A stretch of DNA of 64,000 bases from Kytococcus schroeteri (GTDB taxonomy: Bacteria > Actinomycetota > Actinomycetes > Actinomycetales > Dermatophilaceae), in the NCBI RefSeq assembly GCF_042433515.1, contig NZ_JBHLVH010000004.1:1-64000 (forward strand), given 5' to 3'. The number at the start of each line of letters is the position of its first letter. Within the stretch, counting starts at the first letter, position 1. Made by a program: the position numbers and the translations under genes. Below, in pieces: positions 1-7,567 of the stretch. The notes under the pieces are model-generated. The model had not been told where the DNA came from, searched no databases, and saw only the letters and a program-made list of their open reading frames with translations.

Positions 1-1
1 C

Positions 2-46
2 TACCGACTCCGCATGCTCCTCATCGGCGGAGGACTCACCCCATGA
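2..46 (+). CDS. possible 3' end of an upstream gene
   Basis: The window opens in a plus-strand reading frame that ends at a TGA at 44-46, with a short hydrophobic, glycine-rich C-terminus. It sits 25 bases before the DUF4282 gene on the same strand. Too little is visible to name a product, and it could be a chance open frame. Confidence 0.2.
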   Translation, partial: YRLRMLLIGGGLTP

Positions 47-71
47 CCCACGCTCAACTCCGAAGAGCCCC

Positions 72-488
72 ATGTCCACGCCCTACTCCGACCCGTACCC
101 GCCGAGTCACGGTGGCCCCGCCGGCCAGTCCAGCCCCACCGGCACCGAGCCGGCAGGCGCGCCGAACCCGTTCTCCAAGGAGAGCGGATTCTTCTCCGCC
201 CTGACCGACCTGCGCTTCACGAAATTCGTGACGCCCAAGGTCGTGTCGGTGGTCTACGTCCTCATGGCCGTCGCCATCGCCATCGGCCTGCTCATGTGGA
301 CCATCATCGCCTTCGCCACCATGGCCACCGGCGACGGGGAGGCCAGCGCGATCCTGATCGGCCTGGTGATGCTGGTGGCCGGTCCCATCGTGGCCCTGCT
401 CTACCTGGTGCTGGCTCGTGTGTCCCTGGAGGGCATGGTGGCCGTCATCCGCATCGCCGAGGACGTGGCGGCCATCCGCCGCCGCTGA
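72..488 (+). CDS. DUF4282 family membrane protein
   Basis: 138 residues. The first 35 or so residues are rich in Pro, Ser and Gly and look disordered. They are followed by a short helical stretch and two hydrophobic segments, roughly residues 58-85 and 93-115, then a charged tail ending in Arg-Arg-Arg. This arrangement matches the DUF4282 family of small actinobacterial membrane proteins, whose function is not known. The ATG at 72 follows a weak purine stretch (GAAGAG). A hairpin just after the stop suggests that transcription ends before the aldo/keto reductase gene. Confidence 0.75.
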   Translation: MSTPYSDPYPPSHGGPAGQSSPTGTEPAGAPNPFSKESGFFSALTDLRFTKFVTPKVVSVVYVLMAVAIAIGLLMWTIIAFATMATGDGEASAILIGLVMLVAGPIVALLYLVLARVSLEGMVAVIRIAEDVAAIRRR

Positions 489-501
489 GACAGCCTGCCG
501 C

Positions 502-532
502 TGCGCCCTCGCCGGACCCCGGCGGGGGCGCA
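502..532 (+). terminator. hairpin terminator after the DUF4282 gene
   Basis: Two 14-base arms (502-515 and 519-532) pair with one G-T mismatch around a 3-base loop. There is no T-tract, as in most hairpins of this genome. It separates the DUF4282 gene from the next promoter. Confidence 0.5.
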
Positions 533-533
533 G

Positions 534-539
534 TACGTT
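534..539 (+). promoter_or_regulatory. -10-like element, likely leaderless start of the aldo/keto reductase
   Basis: TACGTT lies 6 bases before the ATG at 546. With this spacing transcription would begin at or next to the start codon, and no Shine-Dalgarno sequence is visible. Confidence 0.4.
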
Positions 540-545
540 GGGGCC

Positions 546-1577
546 ATGGAGCACCCTCGCCTCGGACACAGCGGCCTGCGCGTCTCGCGCCTCATCTACG
601 GCAACTGGCTCACCCACGCCTCCCAGGTGGAGGCCGAGCGGGCCGAGGCCTGCGTGCGAGCCGCGCTGGACGCCGGCATCACGACCTTCGACACCGCCGA
701 CACCTACGCCAACACCGAGGCAGAGAAGGTGCTCGGCAAGGCCCTGGCGGGCGAGCGGCGCGAGGGCCTGGTGATCGCCACCAAGGTGTTCTGGCCCACC
801 CGCCCCGACGGTGCCCCGCAGGACCAGGCCGGCCCCAACGACCACGGCCTGTCGCGCAAGCACGTGACGGAGTCCCTCCACGCCTCGCTGCGCCGGCTGG
901 GCACCGACTACGTGGACCTCTACCAGTGCCACCGCTTCGACCACGACACCCCGCTGGAGGAGACGATGGAGGCCCTGGCCGACCTCGTGCACGCCGGCAA
1001 GGTGCACTACGTGGGAGCCAGCGAGTGGACCGCAGACCAGCTGCGCCGCGGCCACGCCCTGGCCCGCGAGCTGCGCATCCCGTTCGTCTCCAACCAGCCC
1101 CAGTACAACCTCCTGTGGCGCGTCATCGAGCCCGAGGTGGTGCCCACCTGCGCCGAGCTGGGGATCGGACAGGTGGTGTGGTCGCCCTTGGCCCAGGGCG
1201 TGCTCACCGGCAAGTACGCACCGGGACAGCCGCTGCCGGAGGGCAGCCGCGCCACGGACGCCGCCGGCGGCGCCGCGATGATGAAGCACCTGCTCAAGGA
1301 CGAGCTCCTGGCGACGGTGGCCCGCCTCGCGGAGCTGGCGGACCAGGCCGGCGTGCCCCTGCACCACCTCGCCCTGAAGTGGGTGGTGGAGCAGCCCACC
1401 ATCACCGCGGCGATCATCGGCGCCTCGCGGCCCGAGCAGGTGGCCGACAACGTGCGCGCGCTCGCGGTGGAGCTCGACCCCGCCCTCGTGGCGCAGGTCG
1501 ACGAGGTGCTCGGCGACTCCGTGAAGCGCGACCCGTCGCTGACCCGCTCGCCCCACCGCATCGCGGAGTTCGGCTGA
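546..1577 (+). CDS. aldo/keto reductase
   Basis: 343 residues, the normal length for the family. The NADPH-dependent (alpha/beta)8 barrel tetrad is visible: Asp49 and Tyr54 in the FDTADTY stretch, Lys80 in VIATK, and His129 after YVDLY. The later GASEWT and SNQPQYN segments match the voltage-gated-potassium-channel beta-subunit (YdhF/YhdN-like) branch of the superfamily. The likely role is reduction of carbonyl compounds in the cytoplasm; the substrate cannot be read from the sequence. Its stop overlaps the start of the sulfurtransferase gene by one base (TGATG), so the two are probably co-transcribed. Confidence 0.9.
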   Translation: MEHPRLGHSGLRVSRLIYGNWLTHASQVEAERAEACVRAALDAGITTFDTADTYANTEAEKVLGKALAGERREGLVIATKVFWPTRPDGAPQDQAGPNDHGLSRKHVTESLHASLRRLGTDYVDLYQCHRFDHDTPLEETMEALADLVHAGKVHYVGASEWTADQLRRGHALARELRIPFVSNQPQYNLLWRVIEPEVVPTCAELGIGQVVWSPLAQGVLTGKYAPGQPLPEGSRATDAAGGAAMMKHLLKDELLATVARLAELADQAGVPLHHLALKWVVEQPTITAAIIGASRPEQVADNVRALAVELDPALVAQVDEVLGDSVKRDPSLTRSPHRIAEFG

Positions 1578-2507
1578 TGCCGGGCGAGCCCACCGCCACC
1601 GGCCCGCTCCTGACCGCCGGCGAGCTGGCCACCCGCCTGCAGACCACCGCCCAGCACTCCGGTGCGGTGCCGGTGCTCCTCGACGTGCGCTGGGACCTCG
1701 GCGGCGGCGCGGATCCCGACGGCTTCGCAGCTGCCCACGTGCCGGGCGCCCTCTTCTGCGACCTCGAGGCCGTGCTCAGCGGCCCCGGCGCCCCGGACGG
1801 CACCGACGGCCGGCACCCGATCCCCCACCCGGGCGACGTGCGCACCTGGTTGCGCGCCCACCGCATCACGCCGGGCGACCCCGTGGTGGTGATGGACGGG
1901 GGCCACGGCGCCGGGGCCGCCCGCGGGTGGTGGGTGCTCCGCGATGCGGGGCAGCAGGACGTGCGCGTGCTCGACGGGGGCCTGCGGGCCTGGCGGGCGG
2001 CGGGTCTGCCGCTCGAGCAGGGGCCGGCCGCCGCCCCCGTCGCGACCGACGACCTGCCGGCACCCTCCGCGGAGTTCCGGGAGGCCCCCGGTGCCCTGCC
2101 CCGCGCCACCGCACCCCAGCTGCGCGGCGGCCTGCCCGCGGGCACGGTCGGTCTGGACGCCCGGCCGGCCGCCCGCTACCGCGGCGAGGAGCTCGGCCCC
2201 GACCCGGTGGGCGGCCACCTACCGGGCTTCCGCAGCCTGCCCGTCGCCGACCTCTACTCCGACGGCGTGCTGCGCGACCCCGAGGAGGTCCGCGCCCGGC
2301 TGGCCGATGCCGGCGTCGACGCCACGACGCCCGTGGTGGTCTCGTGCGGCTCGGGCATCACCGCCTGCCAGGTGGCGCTGGCCCACCAGCAGGTGTTCCC
2401 CGGGGCTCCGGAACCCGTGCTCTACCCGCCGTCGTTCAGCGGCTGGCTCGCTGGCTCGGCACCCGCTGGCCACCGGCGCCGAGCCGGGCACGATGCCGCC
2501 GGCCTGA
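1577..2507 (+). pseudogene. thiosulfate/3-mercaptopyruvate sulfurtransferase, frameshifted near its C-terminus
   Basis: Two rhodanese domains in tandem. The first holds the VLLDVRW and GAARGWW stretches and has no catalytic Cys. The second carries the active-site loop CGSGITAC with Cys257. Such enzymes move sulfur from thiosulfate or mercaptopyruvate to an acceptor. The open frame runs on to 2695, about 180 bases into the convergent dusB, with an Arg/Pro-rich nonsense tail. The family-like ending LATGAEPGTMPPA and a stop at 2507 appear in another frame, so a net one-base shift near 2440-2465 is likely. The region contains an 8-bp tandem CTGGCTCG. Only the last 20 or so residues are affected, so the protein may still work, or the shift may be a sequence error. 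Confidence 0.7.
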
Positions 2508-2516
2508 GCCGGGGCC

Positions 2517-3773
2517 TCAGCCGCCGTCGACCGACAGCTCGGCGGCCCGCATCCGGGCGGCCCACTCGTCGCTCAGCTCGCGGCTGGCCAGCCAGTTCTC
2601 CGGCAGGGCCACCTGACGCTCCGAGCCCTTGCGCCCGCGCGGCCCATCGGCGGCCTCGGCCGGCCACTCCTGGTCGAGGTCGAGGGTGTCGATGAGCGCG
2701 TCCAGGTCGGCCAGCGAGTTCACCAGCCCCAGCTGCGAGCGCAGCTGGCCGCCCACCCGGAAGCCCTTGAGGTACCAGGTGATGTGCTTGCGGATGTCCC
2801 GGCAGGCGTGGTTCTCGTCCTCGTGGAAGTCCGCGAGGTACTCCGCGTGCCGGCGCAGGGTGGCGGTCACCTCGCGCAGGTCCGGGGTGACGCGGGCGTC
2901 GGACCCGGCGAAGGCCGCGGCGAGGTCGGTGAACAGCCACGGCCGCCCCAGACAGCCGCGGCCCACCACCACGCCGTCGCAGCCGGTCTGCTCCACCATC
3001 CGCAAAGCGTCCTCGGCCGACCAGATGTCGCCGTTGCCCAGCACCGGGATGGTGGTGACCTCCTGCTTGAGGCGGGCGATCTCCTCCCACCGCGCCTGCC
3101 CCGAGTAGGCCTGGCTGGCGGTGCGGGCATGGAGCGCGACGGCGGCGGCGCCCATGTCCTCGGCGATGCGGCCGGCCTCCAGGTGGGTGTGGTGGTCCTC
3201 GTCGATGCCGATACGCATCTTCACCGTCACCGGGATGCCGGCCTTCTCGGCCTCCTGGACCGCCGAGCGCACGATGTCGCGGAACAGTGTGCTCTTCCAC
3301 GGGATGGCCGCGCCGCCGCCCTTGCGGGTCACCTTGGGCACGGGGCACCCGAAGTTCATGTCGATGTGGTCGGCCCGGTCGTGCTCCACGATGTCGCGGG
3401 CCGCGGCGCGCACCGTGGCCGGGTCCACGCCGTACAGCTGGATGGAGCGGGGGTCCTCCGCGGCGTCGAACTCCACGAGCTTCATGGTCACCGGGGTCCG
3501 CTCCACGAGCGCGCGGGTGGTGATCATCTCGGACACGTAGAGGCTCGAGGCACCGCTCGCGCCCCCGGCCGCCAGTCCCTCCGTGCCGTACTCGCGGCAC
3601 AGGCGCCGGAACGCGCGGTTGGTGATGCCCGCCATCGGGGCCAGGACCACCGGGGAGTCGATGGTGAGCCGCCCGATGCGCAGCGGGGGCAGCACGGGCG
3701 TGCCCGGTGAGGCGGCGCCGGAGGGCACGTCGGGCAGAGCGGAGGGCGAGGCGGTGGCGGGGGTGCTGGTCAT
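2517..3773 (-). CDS. dusB: tRNA-dihydrouridine synthase, DusB type
   Basis: 418 residues. FMN enzyme that reduces specific uridines in the tRNA D-loop, using NADPH. After a Pro/Ser-rich N-terminus come the TIM-barrel motifs APMAGITNRAFR, NFGCPVPKVTRKGGGAA (with the catalytic Cys) and GNGDIW, plus the VVGRGCLGRPW phosphate-binding loop. The C-terminal helical tRNA-binding domain contains the HITWYLKGF stretch. The length is slightly above the family norm because of both tails. Its start ATG overlaps the stop of lysG (ATGA), so it is translationally linked to the regulator gene. Confidence 0.95.
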   Translation of the reverse strand: MTSTPATASPSALPDVPSGAASPGTPVLPPLRIGRLTIDSPVVLAPMAGITNRAFRRLCREYGTEGLAAGGASGASSLYVSEMITTRALVERTPVTMKLVEFDAAEDPRSIQLYGVDPATVRAAARDIVEHDRADHIDMNFGCPVPKVTRKGGGAAIPWKSTLFRDIVRSAVQEAEKAGIPVTVKMRIGIDEDHHTHLEAGRIAEDMGAAAVALHARTASQAYSGQARWEEIARLKQEVTTIPVLGNGDIWSAEDALRMVEQTGCDGVVVGRGCLGRPWLFTDLAAAFAGSDARVTPDLREVTATLRRHAEYLADFHEDENHACRDIRKHITWYLKGFRVGGQLRSQLGLVNSLADLDALIDTLDLDQEWPAEAADGPRGRKGSERQVALPENWLASRELSDEWAARMRAAELSVDGG

Positions 3774-4711
3774 GACAGCCGATCATTCTCCCAGACCGCC
3801 GCCGGGCGGACGACCTCCCGCGCGACGGCCGCCAACCGCTCCCCCAGCAGGTCCAGCACGGCCGACTCGATGCGGGGCCGGTGCCACACCAGGGGCACAT
3901 CGCGGTAGCCCGGCGCGATGCGCACCAGCTCCCCGGACTCGATCTGGTCGTGCATCCGCCCCTCGGGGACCAGCCCCCAGCCCAGACCCAGCAGCACCGC
4001 CTCCTCGAACTCGCGGTTGGCCGGTACGAAGGTGGTGGGCGGCCGCAGGTCGGTCTCCAGCAGGCGTGCCAGGTAGGCGTACTGCAGCAGGTCCTTGCGG
4101 TCGAAGGCGATGACGGGCGCCACCGCCATCGCCTCGGCGGTGGGCCCCTCGGGCAGGTGGCGCTCCACGTACCCCGGGGTGGCCAGCGGCAGGTAGCGGA
4201 TGGTGCCCAGCGGCACCGCGGTGTGGCCCTGCACCGGGGTGGGGTCGGAACTCAGTGCGGCCACGACCCGACCCTGCCGCAGCAGGTCCACCGAGTGGGC
4301 GTCGTCCTCGCGGAAGAGCTCGAAGCTCACCGGCACCTCGCGTTCCACCTGGGCCATGGCCGGCAGCAGCACGAGGGCCAGGGCGTCCGCGCCGGTCGCG
4401 AGCGGTACCGAGAGCCGGGTGCGCGGGTGGGCCTCGGAGTCCAGGTGGTGCGAGGCCGTGAGCCGGGCCACCGCCTCGTCTCGCAGCAGCGACCACTGCA
4501 GCGCCAGGGCGAGCAGCACCTCGCCGTCGGGGGTGGGCCGCACCGGCTTGGTGCGGCTCACGAGCACGGCGCCCACCGCCTTCTCCAGGGCGCGCATCCG
4601 CTGGGACACCGCCGAGGGCGTGATGCTCAGCGCCTTGGCGGCCCGCTCGAAGGTCCCCTCGCGCACCGTCGCGCGCAGCGTCGTCAGTCCCACCGGGTCG
4701 AGCACGTCCAT
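3770..4711 (-). CDS. lysG: LysR-type regulator of lysine/arginine export (LysG/ArgP)
   Basis: 313 residues. The N-terminal winged helix-turn-helix (about residues 5-65) includes the AKALSITPSAVSQRMRALE stretch typical of ArgP/LysG. An effector-binding domain follows. It is transcribed away from a lysE gene 79 bases off, which is the classical arrangement in which LysG senses intracellular basic amino acids and switches on the exporter. It overlaps dusB by 4 bases. Assignment to LysG rather than another LysR member rests on both the HTH sequence and the neighbour. Confidence 0.9.
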   Translation of the reverse strand: MDVLDPVGLTTLRATVREGTFERAAKALSITPSAVSQRMRALEKAVGAVLVSRTKPVRPTPDGEVLLALALQWSLLRDEAVARLTASHHLDSEAHPRTRLSVPLATGADALALVLLPAMAQVEREVPVSFELFREDDAHSVDLLRQGRVVAALSSDPTPVQGHTAVPLGTIRYLPLATPGYVERHLPEGPTAEAMAVAPVIAFDRKDLLQYAYLARLLETDLRPPTTFVPANREFEEAVLLGLGWGLVPEGRMHDQIESGELVRIAPGYRDVPLVWHRPRIESAVLDLLGERLAAVAREVVRPAAVWENDRLS

Positions 4712-4739
4712 GAAGCAGATCTTAGGGTCGCTCAGGGAT

Positions 4740-4755
4740 CATCAAGATTCTGATG
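4740..4755. promoter_or_regulatory. candidate LysG operator
   Basis: CATCA-N6-TGATG forms an inverted repeat in the 79-base gap between lysG and lysE. This is where a LysR-type activator would bind to drive lysE and repress itself. Identification is by position and symmetry only. Confidence 0.4.
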
Positions 4756-4778
4756 CCTGCGCCGGGCGCGGTCGTTCC

Positions 4779-4784
4779 TACCCT
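4779..4784 (+). promoter_or_regulatory. -10-like element of lysE
   Basis: TACCCT lies 6 bases before the ATG at 4791. There is no ribosome-binding site, so a leaderless transcript is likely. No clear -35 is visible, which fits a promoter that needs an activator. Confidence 0.45.
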
Positions 4785-4790
4785 GCAGCC

Positions 4791-5396
4791 ATGGAGAACG
4801 TGAGCATCGTCGCCTCGGGCCTCGTGGCCGGCATCGGCCTCATCGCCGCGGTCGGCGCGCAGGGCGCCTACCTACTGCGCCGCGGCCTGATGCGCGAGCA
4901 CGTGACCGCACTGGTGGTCTTCTGCGCCCTCTCGGACATCGTCATCATCGGCGCCAGCGTGCTGGGCATCGGCGCCGTCATCGAGCAGTTCCCCGCGGCG
5001 CTGGGCGTGGTGCGCTGGGTCGGGGCGGCCTTCCTCGTGGCCTTCGCGCTGGCCTGCTTCCGACGGGCCGCGCGCCCCTCCCCGATGGTGGGATCCGGTG
5101 GCAGCTCGGTGGGCCTGCGCCGCGCCCTGGCCACCATGGCCGCGTTCACCTGGCTCAACCCGCACCTGTGGCTGGACACCGTGCTGCTGGGAACGCTGGC
5201 CAACGGGTACGGCGCCGACGGGCGGTGGTTCTACTACGCCGGGCTGTGCACCGCCTCGGTCGTGTGGTTCACCGCGGTGGGCTACGGCAGCGCGCGCCTG
5301 GCGCCGGTGTTCGCCCGCCCCCGCTCCTGGCAGGTGCTCGACACCGTGGTCGGCACCCTGATGCTCGTGCTGGGGACCGGCCTGGTGCTCCAGTGA
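4791..5396 (+). CDS. lysE: LysE/ArgO-type amino-acid exporter, first copy
   Basis: 201 residues with six hydrophobic segments, as usual for LysE. It has the family-typical AVGAQGAYLLRRG motif near residue 20, the TWLNPHLWLD loop near residue 122, and the final PRSWQVLDTVVG stretch. It exports L-lysine and L-arginine from the cytoplasm. The ATG at 4791 was chosen because the family N-terminus begins there and the -10-like element is correctly spaced. Its stop overlaps the GTG start of a second, closely similar gene. Confidence 0.9.
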   Translation: MENVSIVASGLVAGIGLIAAVGAQGAYLLRRGLMREHVTALVVFCALSDIVIIGASVLGIGAVIEQFPAALGVVRWVGAAFLVAFALACFRRAARPSPMVGSGGSSVGLRRALATMAAFTWLNPHLWLDTVLLGTLANGYGADGRWFYYAGLCTASVVWFTAVGYGSARLAPVFARPRSWQVLDTVVGTLMLVLGTGLVLQ

Positions 5397-5998
5397 TCGG
5401 CCTGGTCGCCTCCGGGTTCGCCACCGGCATCGGGCTCATCGCGGCGGTGGGCGCGCAGAACGCCTACCTGCTGCGCCGCGGCCTGCGCCGGGAGCACGTG
5501 CCGGCGCTCGTGGCCCTGTGCGCCGCCTCCGACATCGTGCTCATCGGCGCCGCCGTGCTGGGCGTCGGCGTGGTGCTCACCTGGTGGCCGCCGCTGCTGG
5601 AGCTGGTCCGCTGGGGCGGCGCGGCGTTCCTCGTGATCTACGGCCTGTCCTGCCTGCGGCGCGCGTGGAAGGGCGGCGAGTCCCTCGAGGCCGGGGCATC
5701 CGGCCCGTCGGTCAGCGTGCGCCGTGCGATGCTCACCATGGCCGGGTTCACCTGGCTCAACCCGCACCTGTACCTGGACATCACCATCCTGGGCGGCCTG
5801 GCCAACGGCCACGGGCAGACCGGCCGGTGGTGGTACTACCTCGGTCTGGTCACGGCCAGCGCCACCTGGTTCAGCCTCCTCGGCTTCGGGTCCGCGCGCC
5901 TGGCCCCGGTGTTCTCCCGCCCGCGGTCCTGGCAGGTGCTGGACACCCTCATCGGCGTGACGATGCTGGTCCTGGCCGCCGGCCTGGCGCTCCGCTGA
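5393..5998 (+). CDS. LysE/ArgO-type amino-acid exporter, second copy
   Basis: Also 201 residues. It is colinear with the preceding gene, sharing AVGAQNAYLLRRG, FTWLNPHLYLDI and SARLAPVFSRPRSWQVLDTLIG. Its GTG start overlaps the upstream stop (GTGA), so both copies come from one transcript under LysG control. The canonical AQN of LysE is present here, whereas copy 1 has AQG. The pair looks like a local duplication. The two could form a heteromeric exporter or have split substrates; the sequence does not say which. Confidence 0.88.
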   Translation: MIGLVASGFATGIGLIAAVGAQNAYLLRRGLRREHVPALVALCAASDIVLIGAAVLGVGVVLTWWPPLLELVRWGGAAFLVIYGLSCLRRAWKGGESLEAGASGPSVSVRRAMLTMAGFTWLNPHLYLDITILGGLANGHGQTGRWWYYLGLVTASATWFSLLGFGSARLAPVFSRPRSWQVLDTLIGVTMLVLAAGLALR

Positions 5999-6040
5999 GG
6001 CGAGGCCGGGGCACAGGCCGCCCGCCCCACCTCGCCCCCA

Positions 6041-6089
6041 ACGCCCGCGGGCCCGCCCACCCACAGTGGTGGACGAGCCCGCGGGTCGT
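6041..6089. terminator. bidirectional hairpin between lysE copy 2 and glyS
   Basis: Arms of about 20 bases, centred on CCCGCGGGC / GCCCGCGGG, with a 6-7 base loop and a few mismatches. It lies between two convergent genes and could end both transcripts. Confidence 0.55.
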
Positions 6090-6099
6090 GGTGCTGGCC

Positions 6100-7506
6100 T
6101 CAGCAGCCGACCAGGCGCTGGGCGAGGTACCCGGTGACCTCGGCCAGCGGCACGCGCTCCTGCGACATCGTGTCGCGCTCACGGATGGTCACCGCCTGGT
6201 CCTCCAGGGTGTCGAAGTCGACCGTGACGCAGAACGGCGTGCCGATCTCGTCCTGGCGGCGGTAGCGGCGGCCGATGGCGCCGGCGTCGTCGAAGTCGAC
6301 CTCCCAGTGCTGGCGCAGCTCGGCGGCCAGCTCCTTGGCGCGCGGGGTGAGCTGCTCGTTGCGGCTCAGCGGCAGCACGGCCACCTTGACCGGCGCCAGG
6401 CGCGGGTCGAGGCGCAGCACGACGCGCTTGTCGACACCACCCTTGGCGTTGGGCGCCTCGTCCTCGGTGTAGGCGTCGATGAGGAAGGCCATGAGCGCGC
6501 GGGTGAGGCCGAACGCCGGCTCGATGACGTAGGGCGTGTAGCGCTCGCCGGTGGCCTGGTTGAAGTAGGACAGGTCCTGGCCGGAGGCCTTGGCGTGCAC
6601 CGAGAGGTCGAAGTCGGTGCGGTTGGCCACACCCATGAGCTCGCCGAACTCCGAGCCGGAGAAGCCGAAGCGGTACTCCAGGTCGATGGTGCGGTCGGAG
6701 TAGTGCGAGAGCTTCTCGGTGGGGTGCTCGTAGCGGCGGATGTTCTCCGGCGTGATGCCCAGGTCGGTGAACCACTTCTCGCAGACGTCGATCCACTCGT
6801 CGAAGTACTGCGGGGCCTCGGCCGGCGGCACGAAGTACTCGAGCTCCATCTGCTCGAACTCGCGGGTGCGGAAGATGAAGTTTCCGGGCGTGATCTCGTT
6901 GCGGAAGGACTTGCCCACCTGCGCGATGCCGAACGGCGGCTTCTTGCGGCTGGTGGTCATGACGTTGGCGAACTGCGTGAAGATGCCCTGCGCGGTCTCC
7001 GGGCGGAGGAAGTGCTTGCCGCTCTCGTCCTCGGTGACGCCCAGGTAGGTCTTGAGCAGGCCGGAGAACTGCTTGGGCTCGGTCCACGCACCCTTGGTGC
7101 CGCAGTTGGCGCAGGCGATCTCCTCGAAGGAGACCGAGTCGGGGTCCACCTCCTTGCCCTTGGCGGCGGCCTTCTCGGCCACGGCCTCCTGCAGGTGGTC
7201 GGCTCGGAAGCGCTTGTGGCAGGACAGGCACTCCACGAGCGGGTCGGTGAAGGTGGCCACGTGGCCGGAGGCCTCCCACACCGCCGGGGGCAGGATCACC
7301 GCGGAGTCCAGGCCGACCACGTCGTCGCGCATCTGCACCATCGTGCGCCACCACTGGCGCTTGATGTTCTCCTTGAGCGCCACGCCGAGGGGACCGTAGT
7401 CCCAGGCCGAGCGGGTCCCTCCGTAGATCTCGCCGGTGGGGAACACGAATCCACGGCGCTTGCAGAGGGAGACGACGGTGTCGACGGTGGAGGTCTTCTT
7501 GGCCAT
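6100..7506 (-). CDS. glyS: glycyl-tRNA synthetase (class II, homodimeric type)
   Basis: 468 residues, close to the usual 460. It charges tRNA-Gly. Class II features include GGTRSAWDYGPLG near the N-terminus, the zinc-type CLSCHK / CANCGT pairs, FRPETAQGIF, the motif 2 region around FRNEITPGNFIFRTREFEQMELE, and motif 3 around EPAFGLTRALMAFL. The anticodon-binding domain is at the C-terminus. The frame is open well upstream, but the ATG at 7504-7506 starts the family-typical N-terminus. It diverges from znuA with only 60 bases between them, so the Zur sites there may also affect its promoter. Confidence 0.96.
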   Translation of the reverse strand: MAKKTSTVDTVVSLCKRRGFVFPTGEIYGGTRSAWDYGPLGVALKENIKRQWWRTMVQMRDDVVGLDSAVILPPAVWEASGHVATFTDPLVECLSCHKRFRADHLQEAVAEKAAAKGKEVDPDSVSFEEIACANCGTKGAWTEPKQFSGLLKTYLGVTEDESGKHFLRPETAQGIFTQFANVMTTSRKKPPFGIAQVGKSFRNEITPGNFIFRTREFEQMELEYFVPPAEAPQYFDEWIDVCEKWFTDLGITPENIRRYEHPTEKLSHYSDRTIDLEYRFGFSGSEFGELMGVANRTDFDLSVHAKASGQDLSYFNQATGERYTPYVIEPAFGLTRALMAFLIDAYTEDEAPNAKGGVDKRVVLRLDPRLAPVKVAVLPLSRNEQLTPRAKELAAELRQHWEVDFDDAGAIGRRYRRQDEIGTPFCVTVDFDTLEDQAVTIRERDTMSQERVPLAEVTGYLAQRLVGC

Positions 7507-7530
7507 GGGCACAGGGTACGGGTCCCCGAT

Positions 7531-7559
7531 TTGACGATCATTCTCGCCTCCCTGAGAAT
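7531..7559 (+). promoter_or_regulatory. promoter of the znuACB-zur operon
   Basis: TTGACG (7531-7536), a 17-base spacer, then GAGAAT (7554-7559), which lies 7 bases before the ATG at 7567. This is the best-formed -35/-10 pair in the window, and it implies a leaderless znuA message. Confidence 0.55.
7532..7546. promoter_or_regulatory. Zur box 1 (imperfect)
   Basis: TGACGATCATTCTCG matches the palindrome TGA-N-AATNATT-N-TCA at all but two positions. It covers the -35 element. Its centre is 21 bases, two helical turns, from box 2. Confidence 0.65.
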
Positions 7560-7567
7560 GATTGTCA
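7553..7567. promoter_or_regulatory. Zur box 2 (near-perfect)
   Basis: TGAGAATGATTGTCA fits the Zur/Fur-type palindrome TGA-N-AATNATT-N-TCA throughout. It covers the -10 element and the first base of the znuA start codon. A zinc-loaded Zur dimer here would block the promoter completely. Confidence 0.75.
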
